Positions 60,785-64,000 of a DNA stretch of 64,000 nucleotides are shown piece by piece (within the stretch, counting starts at the first letter, position 1; every line of letters begins with the position of its first letter). The notes beneath the pieces were generated by a model. It was not told the origin of the DNA and ran no database searches. It worked only from the letters and a program-made list of their open reading frames with translations. The DNA comes from Brachybacterium subflavum (GTDB lineage: Bacteria > Actinomycetota > Actinomycetes > Actinomycetales > Dermabacteraceae), in contig NZ_VIGP01000002.1 in the NCBI RefSeq assembly GCF_009299795.1, forward strand, positions 668,898 to 732,897, in the 5' to 3' direction. Both the position numbers and the translations under genes were made by a program.

Positions 60785-60810
60785 CCGCGGCCTCGACGTC
60801 GAGGCCGCGG
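60785..60810. other. Perfect 26-bp palindrome in the lacI leader
   Basis: CCGCGGCCTCGAC and its complement meet without a spacer, 46-71 bp upstream of the LacI start. It could act as leader hairpin/attenuator on the minus-strand transcript, or as a protein site. Confidence 0.6.
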
Positions 60811-60818
60811 CATCACCG

Positions 60819-60832
60819 TGCAACCGTTTCGA
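60819..60832. promoter_or_regulatory. Secondary LacI-type site
   Basis: TGCAACCGTTTCGA, an imperfect version of the 14-bp operator at 60878, 46 bp away from it (59 bp start to start). Two sites suggest looping or cooperative binding (inference). Confidence 0.4.
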
Positions 60833-60853
60833 GGGCGGTGGGCGCACGGTCAC

Positions 60854-60882
60854 TATATAGTCGTTCGAGCCCCGCGTTGCAA
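60854..60882 (-). promoter_or_regulatory. Promoter of the second lacI gene
   Basis: On the minus strand TTGCAA (60877-60882), 17-bp spacer, TATATA (60854-60859). The -35 box is inside the operator. Confidence 0.55.
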
Positions 60883-60891
60883 ACGATTGCA
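60878..60891. promoter_or_regulatory. LacI-family operator (hexuronate genes)
   Basis: TGCAAACGATTGCA, a 14-bp palindrome around the central ACGA with one mismatched pair, between the divergent lacI and uxaC genes. Differs in half-site from the rhamnose-type operator. Confidence 0.7.
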
Positions 60892-61003
60892 TCCCGGTGG
60901 GCCGCACGCCCCGGCACCCGTCCGGAACCGCCCCGGAGGCGGAGTCGGAACCGAGCCCGGAGCCCCTGCGCTCCCGTCGTCGCCATCTCGAGGAGGAGAC
61001 ACC

Positions 61004-62431
61004 ATGACCACGCCGCTCACCCTGCACCCCCATCGCGCGCTGCCCGCGGACCCGGCGGTGCGGGACATCGCCGTGCGGATCTACGAGCAGGTCGCGGGTC
61101 TCCCGCTGATCTCGATGCACGGGCACGTGGAGGCGCAGGCCTTCGCGGAGAACACGCCGTTCGCCGATCCCGCGCAGCTGCTGATCGTGCCGGACCACTA
61201 CGTGACCCGCATGCTCGCCTCCCAGGGCATCTCCTACGACGCCCTCGGCCTCGCGCGCAGCGACGGCGGAGCGGTCGAGACGGACTCCCGGAAGATCTGG
61301 CGCACGTTCTGCGAGAACTGGAAGCTCTACCGGGGCACGCCGTCGCGCTACTGGATCGAGCACGAGCTGGTCGAGGTCTTCGACGTCCACGAGATGCCGT
61401 CGGCCGAGTCCGCGGACCGCATCTACGACCAGATCGCCGCGGTCGTCGCGAGCGACGACTTCCGTCCCCAGCAGCTCCTGGACCGCTTCGACATCGAGAT
61501 CATCTCGACCACGGACCCCGCGACCTCCGACCTCGCCTTCCACGCCAGCATCGCGGAGCAGGGCCTCGGCGAGCGCGTGGTGCCGACCTTCCGCCCCGAC
61601 GCGGTCTTCCAGATCGGCGGCCCGAGCTGGGCCCGCGAGGTCGATGCCCTGGCGGCGGTCTCCGGCATCGACACCGGCGACTTCCCGGGCTTCCTCGACG
61701 CCATCCGCGAACGCCGCCGCGCCTTCGTCGCCGCCGGCGCGCGGGCCTCGGACCACGGCCATCTGCGGGCCGACACGACACCGATGGATCCGGCCGACGC
61801 CGCCGCGCTCTTCGCGCGCGTGCGGGCCGGCGAGACGCCGAGCACCGAGGAGGCCTTCGCCTTCGAGGCCCACATGCTGTTCATGACCGCCGAGATGTCC
61901 TGCGAGGACGGCCTGGTCATGCAGATCCATCCCGGGGTGCTGCGCGACCACCACTCGGGCGTGCTGGAGACCTACGGCAAGGACAAGGGCTACGACATCC
62001 CCGTGCCCGTGGACTACGCGCGCGGCGTGCAGCCCATGCTCGACCGCTTCGGCCGCGACCCGCGCTTCCACTGCATCCTCTTCACGATCGACGAGACCGT
62101 CTACTCGCGCGAGCTCGCCCCGATCGCCGGCACCTACCCCTCGGTGCGCCTCGGCGCCCCGTGGTGGTTCCTCGACTCGCCCGACGGCATGCGCCGCTTC
62201 CGCGAGCTCGCCACGGAGACCGCCGGGTTCTACAACATGTCCGGCTTCGTCGACGACACGCGCGCCTTCGCCTCCATCCCCGCGCGCCACGACCTCTCGC
62301 GCCGCGTGGACGCCGGCTACCTCGCGAACCTGGTCGCCGAGCATCGCCTGGGCGAGGACGAGGCCACCGAGGTCGCGATCGACCTCTCGACCACCCTCCC
62401 CCGCGCGGCCTACCCGCCCATCGCCCACTGA
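61004..62431 (+). CDS. uxaC: Glucuronate/galacturonate isomerase
   Basis: 475 residues; interconverts D-glucuronate with D-fructuronate (or galacturonate with tagaturonate). The UxaC amidohydrolase-like fold starts LISMHGHVEAQAFAENTPFA, with metal His residues in HGH; VPDHYVTRMLASQGISY follows, and TTDPATSDLAFH and QIHPGVLRDHHSG are also conserved. Ribosome site GAGGAGGAG. First gene of the hexuronate operon controlled by the divergent LacI. Confidence 0.94.
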   Translation: MTTPLTLHPHRALPADPAVRDIAVRIYEQVAGLPLISMHGHVEAQAFAENTPFADPAQLLIVPDHYVTRMLASQGISYDALGLARSDGGAVETDSRKIWRTFCENWKLYRGTPSRYWIEHELVEVFDVHEMPSAESADRIYDQIAAVVASDDFRPQQLLDRFDIEIISTTDPATSDLAFHASIAEQGLGERVVPTFRPDAVFQIGGPSWAREVDALAAVSGIDTGDFPGFLDAIRERRRAFVAAGARASDHGHLRADTTPMDPADAAALFARVRAGETPSTEEAFAFEAHMLFMTAEMSCEDGLVMQIHPGVLRDHHSGVLETYGKDKGYDIPVPVDYARGVQPMLDRFGRDPRFHCILFTIDETVYSRELAPIAGTYPSVRLGAPWWFLDSPDGMRRFRELATETAGFYNMSGFVDDTRAFASIPARHDLSRRVDAGYLANLVAEHRLGEDEATEVAIDLSTTLPRAAYPPIAH

Positions 62432-62505
62432 GCCGGCGCCGCGCGGCCGCCCGCGCGGCGCCGCCCGCACCCTCGCCACCGCACCGCTTCCTGGAGGTCA
62501 GCACC

Positions 62506-63828
62506 GTGAGCACCCTGTCCACCCCCGCCGCCGCGGCATCCGCCGCCGAGTCCGCTCCGTCCGCAGGCGGCCGACTCGTCCACCTGGGCATCGGCAACTT
62601 CTCCCGCGCCCACACGCTGCCGTACACGGCGGATGCCGGCACGGGCGAGGAGGCCTGGCGCGTCAGCGCCTTCACCGGCCGCTCCCCCGCGATCGCCGAG
62701 ACGCTCGAGGCGCAGGGGAACCGCTACGGGCTCGTCGTCCGCGAGGCCGACGGCGACCAGGTGCGCCTGCTGGACGTCCTCGACGAGGTCCGCCCCGCGT
62801 CCGACGTCGAGGCCCTGCAGCGCCTGGTCGCCGATCCCGAGGTCTCCGTGGTGACGCTGACGATCACCGAGAAGGGCTACGCGGCGGGCGACGACCCCGC
62901 CGTCTCCGCCCCGGCGCGCCTCGCGCTCGGTCTGCGCGCCCGCCGCGAGGCCGGCGTCGAGGAGCCGATCGCCCTGGTCTCGTGCGACAACCTCCCGGGC
63001 AACGGCGAGGTGCTGCGCGAGGCGGTGCTCTCCGCGGCCGACGAGGACACCCGCGCCTGGTTCGACGACCACGTGGACGTCATCTCCACGATGGTCGACC
63101 GGATCACCCCGGCCGCGAGTGCCGAGGACCAGAGGATCGTCGAGGAGGCGACCGGGTTCGCCGACCGCGCGACCGTGGTCACCGAGCCCTTCACCGAGTG
63201 GGTCGTCCAGGACTCCTTCCGCGGCCGCCGCCCGGCGTGGGAGACGGCGGGCGCGCAGCTCGTCGAGGACGTCGAGGTGCATGAGAAGCGCAAGCTGCGC
63301 CTGCTCAACGGCGCCCACTCCCTCATGGCCTACGCGGGCCAGCTCGCCGGCCACGAGCGCGTGGACCAGGCGATCTCCGACCCGGAGGTCCGCGCGCTGG
63401 TCGACGCCCTGTGGGCCGACGCCCGCGCGACCCTGCCCCTGCCCGCCGCAGAGCTCGACGCCTACACGGCGGCGCTCGTCGAGCGCTTCGAGAACCCGCG
63501 CATGGCAGACGCCCTGGACCGCATCGCGGCGGACGGCTCGGTGAAGCTCACGGTGCGCGCCTTGCCCGTGATCGCGGACCGCGGCGGTCCCGCGCAGGCG
63601 TCCGGCGTCCTCGCGCTCGTCGCGGCCTGGACCGCCTTCGTCACCTGGCGCGTGGAGACCGGGACCGCATTCTCGGATCCACGGGCCGACGGGATCGCCG
63701 AGGCCGCCCGCCTCGCGGATCCGACGACGCGCGTGCAGGCCCTGCTCGACCTCGTCATCGACGGCGGCGCCCCGCAGGATCTCGTGGACGCGGTCGTCGC
63801 CGCCGAGGGGACGCTGCCCCGGGCCTGA
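62506..63828 (+). CDS. uxuB: Mannitol dehydrogenase-family fructuronate reductase (UxuB-like)
   Basis: 440 residues from a GTG start with TGGAGG upstream. Family motifs: RLVHLGIGNFSRAHTLPYTA (NAD-binding, 23-42), VVTLTITEKGYAAGD, SCDNLPGNGEVLREAV, and the catalytic Lys in HEKRKLRLLNGAHSLMAYAG. Together with UxaC it reduces fructuronate to mannonate. Tagaturonate or mannitol specificity cannot be excluded. The dehydratase (uxuA) and KDG genes are not in the window. Confidence 0.87.
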   Translation: MSTLSTPAAAASAAESAPSAGGRLVHLGIGNFSRAHTLPYTADAGTGEEAWRVSAFTGRSPAIAETLEAQGNRYGLVVREADGDQVRLLDVLDEVRPASDVEALQRLVADPEVSVVTLTITEKGYAAGDDPAVSAPARLALGLRARREAGVEEPIALVSCDNLPGNGEVLREAVLSAADEDTRAWFDDHVDVISTMVDRITPAASAEDQRIVEEATGFADRATVVTEPFTEWVVQDSFRGRRPAWETAGAQLVEDVEVHEKRKLRLLNGAHSLMAYAGQLAGHERVDQAISDPEVRALVDALWADARATLPLPAAELDAYTAALVERFENPRMADALDRIAADGSVKLTVRALPVIADRGGPAQASGVLALVAAWTAFVTWRVETGTAFSDPRADGIAEAARLADPTTRVQALLDLVIDGGAPQDLVDAVVAAEGTLPRA

Positions 63829-63854
63829 GGCCCGGGTGTGAGGCCCGGGGGCCG

Positions 63855-63877
63855 GGGCCGGGTCGGGGGCCCGGCCC
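63855..63877. terminator. Terminator after uxuB
   Basis: 8-bp stem (63855-63862 with 63870-63877), 7-nt loop, just before the stop codon of the convergent gene at the window edge. Confidence 0.5.
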
Positions 63878-64000
63878 TCAGCCCCGCAGGACCCGCAGCA
63901 CCGGCACCTCGTGCAGGCCGCGGTGGACGTCCTCGAGGGCGCGATCGAGGTCCTGCAGGGCGAACCGGTCGCCGTACAGCCTCCGGGACTCCTCGACCAT
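63878..64000 (-). CDS. C-terminal end of a probable zinc/medium-chain dehydrogenase (cut by window edge)
   Basis: The last 40 codons of a gene entering from the right edge, reading FALQDLDRALEDVHRGLHEV then PVLRVLRG. The spacing of Leu/Ala and the ending in a beta strand resemble the C-terminus of medium-chain alcohol dehydrogenases, but the fragment is short. Convergent with the uxuB-like gene. Confidence 0.4.
   Translation of the reverse strand: MVEESRRLYGDRFALQDLDRALEDVHRGLHEVPVLRVLRG

Noticed and set aside
60740-62479. 580-codon N-terminal extension of the second LacI frame
   Set aside because: It runs antisense through uxaC; the ATG at 60739 has a ribosome site and starts exactly at the LacI headpiece.

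Overview
The window is high-GC DNA with strong G/C third-position bias, ATGA stop/start overlaps, some GTG starts and AGGAGG-type ribosome sites. Together with an actinobacterial-type small SRP RNA and a MetPS-type transporter this points to an actinobacterium of the Micrococcales, with a Brachybacterium/Dermabacteraceae-like gene repertoire. The genus is an inference. Two RNA genes are supported: ffs on the minus strand near 1.5 kb and tRNA-Ser(GGA) at 26.66 kb. No insertion sequence, prophage or CRISPR array was seen.

Layout. 1-3.5 kb: the start of a TIGR01777/SRPBCC-type gene, a flavin monooxygenase, ffs and an AGCS alanine/glycine symporter. 3.6-16.3 kb: the most unusual block. A UDP-glucose dehydrogenase is transcribed away from a tight run of one MurG-like and two GT4 glycosyltransferases, an ABC exporter, two APH-fold kinases, an OmpR-type two-component system and, convergently, an Asp-rich exported protein. 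It reads as an uncharacterised glycoconjugate synthesis and export system. The divergent promoter region carries three CCTCATC heptamers at exact 11-bp spacing, the layout expected for an OmpR-family regulator.

16.6-26.5 kb: ExaC-type aldehyde dehydrogenase with its DUF779 partner; a MerR regulator; an unusual M20 amidohydrolase - AbgT - LrgA - LrgB operon; and the methionine/alanine importer MetP with the 36-residue MetS. 26.6-42.9 kb: tRNA-Ser, a HEAT-repeat protein, a cysteine dioxygenase-like cupin, OsmC, an S9 peptidase, a luciferase-like monooxygenase with its FMN reductase, SMP-30, an unknown protein coupled to a sirtuin, a small sugar-acid operon that starts with half a VOC domain, a GH3 glucosidase and an APC permease.

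42.9-64 kb: a catabolic island. It has two esterases, an L-rhamnose operon (two MFS importers, rhaI, fused aldolase/dehydrogenase, rhaB), IclR and MHS transporter genes, a LacI regulator divergent from a GH78 rhamnosidase, and a second LacI divergent from hexuronate genes (uxaC, uxuB-like). Near-identical LacI-type operators link the rhamnose operon with the rhamnosidase; a different operator lies at the hexuronate promoter. The set fits use of rhamnose-glucuronate oligosaccharides from plant or algal polymers.

Recurrent oddities are GC-rich minisatellites in or next to reading frames, several long intergenic palindromes, and a 60-bp duplicate of the rhaB 3' end placed directly before iclR.
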